This document shows, piece by piece, positions 43,146 through 50,971 of a stretch of DNA of 64,000 bases. The position numbers were made by a program, and so were the translations under genes. The notes below the pieces were generated by a model. That model ran no database searches. It was not told the origin of the DNA and worked only from the letters and a program-made list of their open reading frames with translations. Source of the stretch: Mycobacterium sp. GA-1199. GTDB taxonomy: Bacteria; Actinomycetota; Actinomycetes; Mycobacteriales; Mycobacteriaceae. How positions within the stretch are numbered: position 1 is the first letter of the stretch; each line of letters begins with the position of its first letter. Location of the stretch: the NCBI RefSeq assembly GCF_001500045.1, contig NZ_LQIX01000045.1, positions 1-64,000 of the forward strand, in the 5' to 3' direction.

Positions 43146-44785
43146 CCGTCGGTCCGCATCAGGATCGCCCCGCTGGGTGTGAGCCCGCCGCTGCTGACCA
43201 CCGCGACCTTGGCGTCCTTCACCTGCCGCTCGCCCGCGTCGCCGCGAAGCTGGGTGACCGCTTCGTGGATCAGACCCATCCCGTGGGTGCGGCCGTGCGA
43301 CAGCTGGCCGCCGTGGGTGTTCAACGGAATCACCCCGTCGCGGGCGATGGCCTTGCCGCCGTCGAGGAAGTCCTTGGCCTCGCCGATACCGCAGAAGCCG
43401 AGCGCCTCCAGCCACGACAGGCAATTGAACGAGAAGCCGTCATACAGCTCCGCCACATCGACATCCTTGGGCCGCAACGACGTTCGGGTCCACAAATGGG
43501 CGGCCTGACCGAGCACCTGGGGTTCGTGTGTCAGCGTGCTCTGGTCCCAGTCGGTGCGTTCGACGATCTGCGTGCCGACCGCCTCGAACAGCACCGGCTT
43601 GTGCGGCATGTCTTCGGCGGCTTCGACGGCGGAGACGATGACGGCGACGGCGCCGTCACAGGGAACGTCGCAGTCGTACAGCCCGAACGGCGTCGTGATC
43701 ATCCGTGCGTTGAGATAGTCGTCCATCGTCATGGGGTCGCGGTAGATGGCGGTCGGGTTCAGCGCCGCGTTCGCCCGCTGGTTGAGCGCGATCCAGCCGA
43801 GTGTCTCGCGCGTGGTGCCGTAGCGCTCGAAGTGGCGCTGGGCGTTGAGCGCGAGCGTGTGGGCGGCCGACATCGCGCCGAAGGGCATCTGCCAGCTCGA
43901 GGTTCGCGCGCCGCCCGGCGGTGACGCCTTGCCCTCCTTCATCAGCTGCTGGAACGTCGCCTCCCACAATGTGCGAAAGCACAGCACATGGCGCGCCATA
44001 CCCGTCGCCACCGCCATCATCGCCGCGATGACCGAGCCGCCGGGCCCGAATGTGTCCATGCCGCCGTTGATCCACACCGGGCGGAGACCGAGAGCGCCCT
44101 CGAGCGCGGTGACGCCACCTTCGCCCATGCCCGCGATGTCCAACCCGGGATAGGTCGACAGACCGTCGATGTCGTCGAACGTCAGACCCGCATCGGCGAC
44201 GGCGGCCTCGCACGCTTCGATGGTCAGCGACAGCGGCGGGACCATCAGTCGCCGACCCAGCCGCGATGCGCCGATTCCGGTGATCGCCGAATGTTCCTCG
44301 AACCGTTGGCGACTCAGCGGCTGGCTGACGTGACGGGAGAAGTCCTGGGGCGCGATCTCGTCCTCGGCGGCCGGGCCGCTCTGTCCGTCGCTGCCGGGTT
44401 TAAAGACGGGCAGCCACACATCGGCGAGCTGTTGGAACTGCACCTCGACGAGTTGACCGAGTTTCAGGTCGTCGGGGTCGCAGTCAACGATGTTGGTGGT
44501 CAGTCGAACTCGGGGATCCTCGACGATCGCCACCTGGGCCACGACGTACGGCGGCGGCAGGTCCGGGAAGCCGAACCGGTGGTTGACGGTGAACGCCGAC
44601 AGCGTGGCCTTGCCCGAGACGTCGCGGACGCCCATGTTGCGGCTCCGGCAATACCGGCACACCGGTTGGGGCGGATGGGTCAGCGCCGTGCAGTCACGGC
44701 ACTCCTGGATGCGCAGGACACCGTCGGCGCCGGCGGTCCAGAAGAACTCGTTGAGTACCGTCAGCTCGGGTAGTGGTCTGGTCAC
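43142..44785 (-). CDS. DUF35 OB-fold / thiolase-like (SCP2/Ltp2-type) fusion protein
   Basis: A 547-residue fusion. Residues 1-135 are a DUF35 protein: zinc-ribbon Cys29, Cys32, Cys43, Cys46, then an OB fold (GKATLSAFTVNHRFGFPDLPPPYVVAQV). Residues 165-547 are a thiolase-fold domain (AITGIGASRLGRR...) ending with HGGQLSHG. At the place of the nucleophilic Cys the sequence reads NGGMDTFGPGG, so thiolysis is unlikely. In steroid side-chain breakdown Ltp2 forms an aldolase with the DUF35 part of ChsH2, so this may be a single-chain retro-aldolase. Overlaps the ferredoxin gene by 4 bases. Confidence 0.88.
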   Translation of the reverse strand: MTRPLPELTVLNEFFWTAGADGVLRIQECRDCTALTHPPQPVCRYCRSRNMGVRDVSGKATLSAFTVNHRFGFPDLPPPYVVAQVAIVEDPRVRLTTNIVDCDPDDLKLGQLVEVQFQQLADVWLPVFKPGSDGQSGPAAEDEIAPQDFSRHVSQPLSRQRFEEHSAITGIGASRLGRRLMVPPLSLTIEACEAAVADAGLTFDDIDGLSTYPGLDIAGMGEGGVTALEGALGLRPVWINGGMDTFGPGGSVIAAMMAVATGMARHVLCFRTLWEATFQQLMKEGKASPPGGARTSSWQMPFGAMSAAHTLALNAQRHFERYGTTRETLGWIALNQRANAALNPTAIYRDPMTMDDYLNARMITTPFGLYDCDVPCDGAVAVIVSAVEAAEDMPHKPVLFEAVGTQIVERTDWDQSTLTHEPQVLGQAAHLWTRTSLRPKDVDVAELYDGFSFNCLSWLEALGFCGIGEAKDFLDGGKAIARDGVIPLNTHGGQLSHGRTHGMGLIHEAVTQLRGDAGERQVKDAKVAVVSSGGLTPSGAILMRTDG

Positions 44786-45093
44786 CGAACGAATCCCGAG
44801 ATCGCCTCGTTGTCATCGGTTCTGGGTTCCGGCTCGGGCACCTCGTGCGCCTCCTGATGCACCGCGGTGTCGTCGGAGGGTCGGTGTTCACCCATGTAGA
44901 TGATCGCGTGCACGGGGCAGTCCAACAGTGCGCGCATCACCGCGTCCCTGTCCTTCTCCGGTACCGTCCCGTCACCGATGAGGGAGGCATAACCCCAGTC
45001 GTCCAGGGAGAAATACCCCGGGGCGTGCTTGGCGCAGATCCCGAAGCCGTCGCACAGCGTCCGATCGAGCCGGATTCGCAAGCCGTCACTCAT
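44782..45093 (-). CDS. [3Fe-4S] ferredoxin (CxxFxxC type) with acidic C-terminal tail
   Basis: A 103-residue ferredoxin: Cys14, Phe17, Cys20 (LCDGFGIC) and Cys59 (DCPV). A bulky Phe sits where a ligand or His would be. The last 35-40 residues are an acidic, probably disordered tail (HEVPEPEPRTDD) absent from the other two ferredoxins. It overlaps the NuoF-like gene by 4 bases, which suggests the flavoprotein reduces it. Confidence 0.9.
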   Translation of the reverse strand: MSDGLRIRLDRTLCDGFGICAKHAPGYFSLDDWGYASLIGDGTVPEKDRDAVMRALLDCPVHAIIYMGEHRPSDDTAVHQEAHEVPEPEPRTDDNEAISGFVR

Positions 45094-46391
45094 GATTGGG
45101 CCACCGCCTCCACTTCGTAAGGCCGCAGGGCGGCGAACGCGTCGGTCCGACAGGCCGTGCAGTCGTTGGCGAGGTGGCGGGCCACCACCTGGGGGAACTG
45201 TCGCAGCAGGCTCGCGGCGACGTTGGTGGCGCCGTCGAGGGTGCCGCACGCGCCACGGCCGCGAAGCACGACCGACCAACGTTCCAAGCGGGTGACGTCC
45301 TCCTGGGTGGCTACGCCGTCGCGTAGCGCCGACGTCACCGCAGCCATGGCGGCGGTGCCGTTGAAGCAGGATCCGCACTGGCCCGCGTTCTCCCGGTCGA
45401 AGTACGACATCACAGCGGCCGCGACGGCGACGGGACAGTCGTCGGTGAGGATCGAGACCGCCCCGCATCCCAGACCGCTGCCGAGTCGGCGAACCGATTC
45501 GTGGTCGAGCGTCGCATCGAGGATGTCGGTGTTGACCAGGCCGGCGAAGTAACCGCCCATCAAGACGCCGGTGACCGCATCGTTGGTCAGACCGTGCAGA
45601 GCCAGCAGATCGGCGAACGGTGCGCCGTGGGGGATTTCGTACAGCGCGGCGGGTCGACCGCCGCCGGTGATGGTCGCGAGGAAGGTTCCCGGTGACATCG
45701 GTGTGCCGACCGACCGGAACTTCTCGGCGCCGTGCTCGTGGATGTAGGGCAGGTTGGCCAGCGTCTCGACGTTGCTGACCATGGTCGGAACCCCGTCAAC
45801 ACCTTCCTCGAAGGGCCGCGGCGGCTTGTCGGTCGGCTTGGCGGGTCCGCCGTTGATGCGCCGGACCGCGGCGGTCTCTTCACCGGCCACGTATCCGGGT
45901 TCGACTGTGACGACGCTGATCTCGGTCGCGCCGAATGTCTCCGACGGCACTTCGCCCAGCGCGGCCGTGACCGCGTCCGCGGCGGGCCCGTCGGAGACGT
46001 AGACGTAGGCCCGACGGGCGCCTGCGACGGCCGTCGCCAAGCGCAGACCGTCGAGCACGAGATGAGGACGGTTGCGCAGGAGCCAGCGGTCTTTGACCGA
46101 CGCGGGTTCGCCTTCTTCGCCGTTGGCCACGACGACGGTCTCCGAGCCGCGCTGGTGGGCATTGTGCACGGTGCGCAGTTTGGTGCCGATCGGGAACGCG
46201 GCGCCGCCGCGGCCCAGCAGGCCCGATAGATCGACCTGCGTCAGCAGCGCATCGGCGTCGATCAGCGGCCGATATCCGCCCGCTCGGGCGTATTCGGCGT
46301 AGTTCTCCGTTCCCGCCTCCGAGGGGCGCAACAGGCGCGGTGCGCAATCCGGCCAGGCGGCAACGGCGAGTTCGGTGGCAGTAGAGGTCAT
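45090..46391 (-). CDS. Stand-alone NuoF-like NADH/FMN flavoprotein
   Basis: A 433-residue homologue of the NADH-binding subunit of complex I. GRGGAAFPIGTKL and NGEEGEPASVKDR are the NADH/FMN sites, followed by an SLBB-like region (GGGRPAALYEIPHG). In the C-terminal cluster motif NuoF has C-x2-C-x2-C; here GQCGSCFNGT lacks the third Cys. No other nuo gene is nearby. With the coupled ferredoxin it probably moves electrons from NADH to the P450s or another oxygenase. ATG 46391 starts the long minus-strand operon. Confidence 0.88.
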   Translation of the reverse strand: MTSTATELAVAAWPDCAPRLLRPSEAGTENYAEYARAGGYRPLIDADALLTQVDLSGLLGRGGAAFPIGTKLRTVHNAHQRGSETVVVANGEEGEPASVKDRWLLRNRPHLVLDGLRLATAVAGARRAYVYVSDGPAADAVTAALGEVPSETFGATEISVVTVEPGYVAGEETAAVRRINGGPAKPTDKPPRPFEEGVDGVPTMVSNVETLANLPYIHEHGAEKFRSVGTPMSPGTFLATITGGGRPAALYEIPHGAPFADLLALHGLTNDAVTGVLMGGYFAGLVNTDILDATLDHESVRRLGSGLGCGAVSILTDDCPVAVAAAVMSYFDRENAGQCGSCFNGTAAMAAVTSALRDGVATQEDVTRLERWSVVLRGRGACGTLDGATNVAASLLRQFPQVVARHLANDCTACRTDAFAALRPYEVEAVAQS

Positions 46392-46427
46392 GGCTGGTCC
46401 TTCCGGCCCGCGGATAGGCTGACGGAC

Positions 46428-46901
46428 ATGAGGACTGCGGTCGTGCGCGTCGGTGTCGACACGGCGGGCGAACTCGGCCCGGCCCAACTCGACGACGGCC
46501 TTGTTCGCCTGAGGGATTCGGCGGCTGCGCACGGCATCGAGGTGGTGGCCAACAATCTGGCCGGGTTGCCGCCGAAACGCCGGGAGGTCGAGTTGTTGAT
46601 CGCCGGCGAGGATCCCGAGCAGCTCCGTCGGGTCGCGCTCGAACTGTGCGGCAACGCATTCGGCACCACTCCGGTGCCCGGCGTGGTGACGTTCATCAGC
46701 CGCGGCACCGACGACGATGCGCACGGTGTGCTGGCTGGGCTCGGGCTCTCCGGGGAGATCGAACGGGTACCCGGCGACGACGGATGGGACGTCGTGTACG
46801 TGACGTTGCGCAGAGCCGACCTCGACCGCGTGCCCGAGAGCCGGGTGCACACCGCGCTGGAGGCCTCGCTCAACTGCGAGGTCCACATCCGCACTACATG
46901 A
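46428..46901 (+). CDS. Conserved hypothetical protein
   Basis: A 157-residue soluble protein of unknown function, MRTAVVRVGVDTAGELGPAQLDDGLVRLRDSAAAHGIEVV..., with predicted alternating strands and helices and a single Cys pair (ELCGNAF, LNCEVHI). It is divergent from the NuoF-like gene with only 36 bases between, so both promoters overlap. The gene ends at an 18-base palindrome. Confidence 0.65.
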   Translation: MRTAVVRVGVDTAGELGPAQLDDGLVRLRDSAAAHGIEVVANNLAGLPPKRREVELLIAGEDPEQLRRVALELCGNAFGTTPVPGVVTFISRGTDDDAHGVLAGLGLSGEIERVPGDDGWDVVYVTLRRADLDRVPESRVHTALEASLNCEVHIRTT

Positions 46902-46909
46902 GCCGACGC

Positions 46910-46927
46910 CACGAGCGCGCGCTCGTG
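46910..46927. terminator. Perfect 18-base GC palindrome
   Basis: CACGAGCGCGCGCTCGTG is a perfect palindrome 9 bases after the stop of the 157-residue gene. It may be a terminator, a protein-binding site or part of a larger structured spacer, since further hairpins follow up to 47006. Confidence 0.45.
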
Positions 46928-46964
46928 TACGCGATACGCCGGGGCGGACGGACAAGGATGTGCG

Positions 46965-47006
46965 TCCCCTACTGATGTGGGGGCCCGCGCGGTTGTGGTG
47001 GACTCG
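46965..47006. repeat. Direct repeat flanking the hydrolase gene, left copy
   Basis: This 42-base element (TCCCC...GGGGGCCC...GACTCG) matches 47986-48028 at 23 of its first 28 bases and again at its GACTCG end. It lies just past the 3' end of the alpha/beta hydrolase gene, while the other copy lies upstream of the gene's start. Confidence 0.65.
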
Positions 47007-47010
47007 GCCA

Positions 47011-47919
47011 TCAACTGTCCAGGAACTTCAGGATCGCGGGTGCCGCCTGCACCCACGTGTCGAACAGGCAGAAGTCCTTTCCGCCACTGGCCGCGAACTT
47101 CTCACCGGCCCGCTCCCAGGCATCCTCGGGCCAGGGCGGGTCGATCAGCGTCGAGCCCTTGATCAGGCAGCTGACCTCCAGCGACGTACGCTTCGGATGG
47201 TCCCAGTCGTTCTCGCCGCCGCGGATGATCAAGGTCGGTACCGTGATGTTGTCGAACATCTCGTCTTCGACACCGGGAATCGTCTGACCGGGCTTGGGCA
47301 CGAAGGCGTTGAGCCAGCGCAACATCACCTTCAGGAACTCGTCGACGTCGAGGGCTCTGAACCGATCCTCGTTGCGAGGATTCTCGGCGATGCGCTCCTT
47401 CCACTCGGCGACGTGCAGCACGCCGTCGATGCCCGCACCGCGGGCGGCCAGGATGCTCGGCACCACGTAGTGTCCGCCCAGCACGAAGGACCCGTATACG
47501 CCGCCGACGATGTTCCACACCACCAGCTTTCGAACGATCTCGGGATACAGCATGGTGGTCAGCATCGAGTCGCGCGCGCCCCCCGATCCGCCGGCGATGA
47601 TGCACTGCTCGATGCCGAGTCCGGTGATCAGCGCGTGCAGAGTTTCGGCGCGCATGTGTGATTCGCTCTTACCGTAGAACTGCACGTCGGACTTGCCGCA
47701 GTTCGGCCGATCCCACAGCAGCACGCGGTAACCGCCCGAGGCCAGCGCCTCCGCCAGTGGCCGTAGACCGGGAATGTCCTTGCTGAACCGGCCGCCGGGC
47801 GTCAGCGCGATGAAATCGCCTTCTTTGCCGAGGATTTCGTAGACGACGTCGCCGCCGTTGATCTCCATCGTCTTCTCGCCGGGCTTGAGATCGGGGCCGG
47901 CGGACTCCGTCGTGGTCAT
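47011..47919 (-). CDS. Alpha/beta hydrolase
   Basis: A 302-residue hydrolase: TPGGRFSKDI (oxyanion strand), GGSGGARDS (Ser nucleophile), IIRGGEND (Asp region). ATG 47919 is preceded by GGAGG. It resembles haloalkane-dehalogenase/epoxide-hydrolase-like folds more than esterases, but no reaction can be assigned. It is flanked by a pair of direct repeats and preceded by an intergenic repeat in its leader, which sets it apart from the Rieske ferredoxin gene upstream. Confidence 0.85.
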   Translation of the reverse strand: MTTTESAGPDLKPGEKTMEINGGDVVYEILGKEGDFIALTPGGRFSKDIPGLRPLAEALASGGYRVLLWDRPNCGKSDVQFYGKSESHMRAETLHALITGLGIEQCIIAGGSGGARDSMLTTMLYPEIVRKLVVWNIVGGVYGSFVLGGHYVVPSILAARGAGIDGVLHVAEWKERIAENPRNEDRFRALDVDEFLKVMLRWLNAFVPKPGQTIPGVEDEMFDNITVPTLIIRGGENDWDHPKRTSLEVSCLIKGSTLIDPPWPEDAWERAGEKFAASGGKDFCLFDTWVQAAPAILKFLDS

Positions 47920-47932
47920 CGCGAGCCTCCGC

Positions 47933-47984
47933 GAACGTGCGCAAAGTGCTGATTTTCCGCGGCGTGTCGGGTGCAGACACGCAC
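47933..47984. repeat. Intergenic repeat, copy 2 (GAACGTGCRCAAAGTGC type)
   Basis: This element resembles 37078-37130 along its length: GAACGTGCGCAAAGTGC at one end and GTGCAGACACGCAC at the other. Here it lies in the presumed 5' leader of the alpha/beta hydrolase, 14 bases before its start. Confidence 0.6.
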
Positions 47985-47985
47985 A

Positions 47986-48028
47986 TCCCCAGCTGACGCG
48001 GGGGCCCACGCGGAAATGAGGGGACTCG
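47986..48028. repeat. Direct repeat flanking the hydrolase gene, right copy
   Basis: This is the second copy of the element at 46965-47006, in the same orientation. Its right end lies 3 bases from the stop of the Rieske ferredoxin gene. Confidence 0.65.
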
Positions 48029-48031
48029 TGA

Positions 48032-48424
48032 TCATGCCTGTACCAACACCTCGTTGCCGACCACCCGCACGGGGTAGGTCCGAATGCTCCACTCGGGCTT
48101 GACCGCCGTGGTGCCGGTGGCCAGTTCGAAACCCCACTGGTGCCACGGGCAGTAGATGTACTCCATATCGCGGACCATCACCGAGTCACCGGGGACGCTC
48201 TCATCGACGATCGTGCGGCCGCGGGCGCGCCCGGAACACAGCGGTCCGCCCTCATGCGGACAGTAGTTCGCGATCGCGTAGAACGTGCCGTTGACGTTGT
48301 ACACACCGACGCCGTGGCGTCCGATCGGCACCAGTTTGTGCTTGCCGGGCGGGATCTCGTCGACCGTGGCGACGACGTGCTCACGCCCCTGGGCCAGCCG
48401 GGGCGTCTTCTCCTGTTCGCTCAA
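48032..48424 (-). CDS. Rieske [2Fe-2S] ferredoxin-like protein
   Basis: A 130-residue Rieske domain with CPHEGG and CPWHQW as cluster ligands, separated by an insertion (SGRARGRTIVDESVPGDSV). It may be a soluble electron carrier for an oxygenase or an enzyme-bound module. The start appears to be TTG 48424, one base after the amidohydrolase stop. Together with the two amidohydrolases it forms an operon. Confidence 0.87.
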   Translation of the reverse strand: MSEQEKTPRLAQGREHVVATVDEIPPGKHKLVPIGRHGVGVYNVNGTFYAIANYCPHEGGPLCSGRARGRTIVDESVPGDSVMVRDMEYIYCPWHQWGFELATGTTAVKPEWSIRTYPVRVVGNEVLVQA

Positions 48425-48425
48425 C

Positions 48426-49568
48426 TCAGAACACCCGCACCTGGCCCTCGAGGGCTGGAACCGTGTCGGGAAGGTGGTACGTCGCGATGCCGTTGCGGAA
48501 CATCACCGCTTCGCGGGCGTGCTCGGGCAGATGCTTGACCAGCCAGCGTGGATCGTCGAACGTCCAGTGCGGGTAGTCCGACGAGTAGAGCAGGATCTTC
48601 TCGCACTCCATCCACTCGAACGCGCGCGACAACTCCGTCTTGTCCTCGGGGTAGTCCAGCGGCTGGGTGGTGAACTTGATGTGATCCTTGACGTATTCGG
48701 ACGGTTTGCGCTTGATGTCCAACCACGACTTGCGGGCCTCGTAGATGGCGTCCATTCGCCACATCAGCGGCAGGATCCACGTGAAAGCGTGTTCCACCAA
48801 CACGATTCGCAGCGTCGGGAACCGGTCGAAGAGCCCGTCGAAGATCATGCTCATCACCTGGTTCGCGGCCAGCAGCGAATAGGTGACCATGAAATCGTGG
48901 TTGTAGCTGGGGAATCCGACCGGCGGGATCGGCAACTCCTCGTGGTGGCTGCGCGACAGGTGGCAGCTCACCGTGATGTCGTTGCGGGTCGCGGCCTCCC
49001 AGATCGGGTTGTACTTCGGATCACCCCACGCCGGGCGGGGTTCGGCCTTGATCAGGATCTGGCCCATGTAGGGGTGGCCGGCCCAGCGCTCGATCTCGCG
49101 AGCCGAATCCTCGGGCGCCTCGATCGCCACGCAGATCGATCCGCGCCACCGCTCGTGCCAGTTGTTCTTGCTGTCGAGCCAGTGATTGGCCTGCCAGTCG
49201 TTGAGCGCAACGCTCATCGCATGGTTGACCTCGGGGAACCGCGCCGGATAGGCGGCGGGCTCCAGGATCGCGATGTCGGCGCCCGCCTCCATGATCAGCT
49301 GCTTGAACGCCAGCTCGGGGTCACTGCCCGCGAAGTTGCCGTCCGACGGGAAGGTGTCGACCCGCATCGCGTACGCGTGGGCGTAGTCGGGTGCGTCGTA
49401 GTAGATCTGGTCGCCGATCCGCCGCGTCAGGAAGTACTTGCTGCGCCACGGCTCCGGGATGTAGGGCGTCAGCTCACCCGCTCTCGGGGTTGGATGAACG
49501 TCGGAGTCGACGCAGCGCACCGCGACGCGCTCCGCGGCGGGCTTGCGCTCTGTCACTGTCACCGTCAT
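48426..49568 (-). CDS. Amidohydrolase (amidohydrolase-2 / ACMSD-like)
   Basis: A 380-residue TIM-barrel metal enzyme. The first strand VDSDVHP holds the Asp-x-His metal pair, SCHLSRSHHE a later His site, and YSSDYPHW the final Asp. ACMSD-type members are decarboxylases or ring-opening hydrolases of aromatic acids; the reaction here is unknown. It lies 37 bases after its paralogue and one base before the Rieske ferredoxin. The first 15 residues (MTVTVTERKPAAERV) are a flexible leader. Confidence 0.88.
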   Translation of the reverse strand: MTVTVTERKPAAERVAVRCVDSDVHPTPRAGELTPYIPEPWRSKYFLTRRIGDQIYYDAPDYAHAYAMRVDTFPSDGNFAGSDPELAFKQLIMEAGADIAILEPAAYPARFPEVNHAMSVALNDWQANHWLDSKNNWHERWRGSICVAIEAPEDSAREIERWAGHPYMGQILIKAEPRPAWGDPKYNPIWEAATRNDITVSCHLSRSHHEELPIPPVGFPSYNHDFMVTYSLLAANQVMSMIFDGLFDRFPTLRIVLVEHAFTWILPLMWRMDAIYEARKSWLDIKRKPSEYVKDHIKFTTQPLDYPEDKTELSRAFEWMECEKILLYSSDYPHWTFDDPRWLVKHLPEHAREAVMFRNGIATYHLPDTVPALEGQVRVF

Positions 49569-49605
49569 CGTGGCTCCCTGCCTTTCAACTGCGTCCCACG
49601 CCCTA

Positions 49606-50694
49606 TCACTGTGCGCCCACTGCGGCTCCGACGTCTATGCCGTAGAGCTCGGCGGCATTGCGCCAGCACAGTTTGTCGCGCTGCTCGTCGGAGTACGCCG
49701 AGGGCACCGTCAGGTCGTTGAGCTGCCAGTGCGGATAGCTCGACCCGTACATCACCATGTCGTCCTTGCCGGTGAAGCTCAACCATTCGCCGGCGTACTC
49801 CACATCGCCGGGCCCGTCCATCGCGCCCTGCACGAAGTAGGTGTGGCCGGGCAGGTAATCGCTGGGCATCCGCGGCGCCCACGGGGTCTGCTCCAGGTGT
49901 GGGCGCCCGAAGCAGTCCATCCGCCAGATGAACGGCGTCAACAGGTCCGCCGCCCCGTCGGCCCAGACGAATTTCAGCGTGGGCATCCTTTCGAATACCC
50001 CTTCGACGATGAGATTCATCAGGTGGTACAGGTAGTTCAGCGCCATGAAGCTGACGTAGTTCTCGTAGGTCCTGGGCACACCGGACGGCGTCGGCGCGTA
50101 CTGGACGCCCGCTCCCACTTCGATGTGCACCGCGACGGGCAAATTCGCCTCGTTGGCGGCCTCCCACAGCGGCCAGTACTGCGGCTTGCCGTACAGCTCG
50201 CGGGACTGCAGGGGCACGCCGACCTGCACCACCCGGGGATGGTCGGCGTATTTGGCGATCTCGCGCAGTGAACCGGTGACGTCGTCGGGGTTGATCCGGA
50301 TGGTGCCGCGGAACTTCTCGGCGTACGGGTTGTCCTCGAGCCAGCGGCTGACCATCATTTCGTTGTGCCCTGCCGCGATCGCGGTGCCCAGATGCCGGTC
50401 GGGCATGATGCCGCGGGTCATCGGGTGAAGGATCGCGATGTCGACGCCGCGCTCGTCGAACAGCTGCTGCCCGACGAACTCGGGGTCTGAGCCCGGGTAG
50501 CGGCGCTCGCCCTCGGTGCCGGGGGCGTATTCGCCGCCGGGAGCGCCGTACCAGTCCATCTCGTAGTCGGGGAACCCGCGGCTCTTGAAGGGCTCGCGAA
50601 GGAAGCTCCGGAAGTCCTTGTTCGACTTGCTGAAGATGTGCACGCTGGCGTCGATGACGGGAGTTCGCGTCCCGTCCGGGTTCTGCATCACCAA
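49606..50694 (-). CDS. Amidohydrolase (amidohydrolase-2 / ACMSD-like)
   Basis: A 362-residue paralogue of the next gene: VIDASVHIFS replaces the Asp-x-His strand, VAVHIEVGAG the His strand, and YGSSYPHWQ has Ser where the partner has Asp. The loss of the Asp (SSYPH versus SDYPH) and of the first Asp-x-His suggests a weakened or changed metal site, perhaps a structural subunit in a heteromer with the downstream protein. GGAGG is 7 bases before TTG 50694; GTG 50691 and ATG 50688 are also possible. Confidence 0.86.
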   Translation of the reverse strand: MVMQNPDGTRTPVIDASVHIFSKSNKDFRSFLREPFKSRGFPDYEMDWYGAPGGEYAPGTEGERRYPGSDPEFVGQQLFDERGVDIAILHPMTRGIMPDRHLGTAIAAGHNEMMVSRWLEDNPYAEKFRGTIRINPDDVTGSLREIAKYADHPRVVQVGVPLQSRELYGKPQYWPLWEAANEANLPVAVHIEVGAGVQYAPTPSGVPRTYENYVSFMALNYLYHLMNLIVEGVFERMPTLKFVWADGAADLLTPFIWRMDCFGRPHLEQTPWAPRMPSDYLPGHTYFVQGAMDGPGDVEYAGEWLSFTGKDDMVMYGSSYPHWQLNDLTVPSAYSDEQRDKLCWRNAAELYGIDVGAAVGAQ

Positions 50695-50915
50695 GGCTGT
50701 TCCTCCGATGTCATCCGGCCCGTCGGCAGGCGCAGAAGAGCGCTGCGCGAGCGCCGAACACCTCCCAGTGTAAAGCGTTGTTCTTCAATCGCAAGAATCC
50801 AGTTCTCTACAAAACGCTTACTTTTGCGCAGGTCAGGGTGTCTGCTGGTCAACTGCATGACACGCGGCATGTGAAACGTGGTAGTCACGTCGGGAGAACG
50901 GTTACGCCTCGATTG

Positions 50916-50930
50916 GAGAATGTTATTCTC
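50916..50930. promoter_or_regulatory. GAGAAT-GTT-ATTCTC operator candidate
   Basis: This is a perfect 6+6 inverted repeat with a 3-base centre, 41 bases before the short acyl-CoA dehydrogenase start. It is the same motif as 35173-35187 upstream of the P450. Confidence 0.65.
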
Positions 50931-50971
50931 GCAGCGACGCGTTGCCCATCTTCGAGGCCTCGGGAGGCTTG

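Noticed and set aside
45090..46391. Part of a complex I (nuo) operon
   Set aside because: Only a NuoF-like gene is present; neighbours are a ferredoxin and a thiolase-like fusion, and the cluster motif is incomplete.
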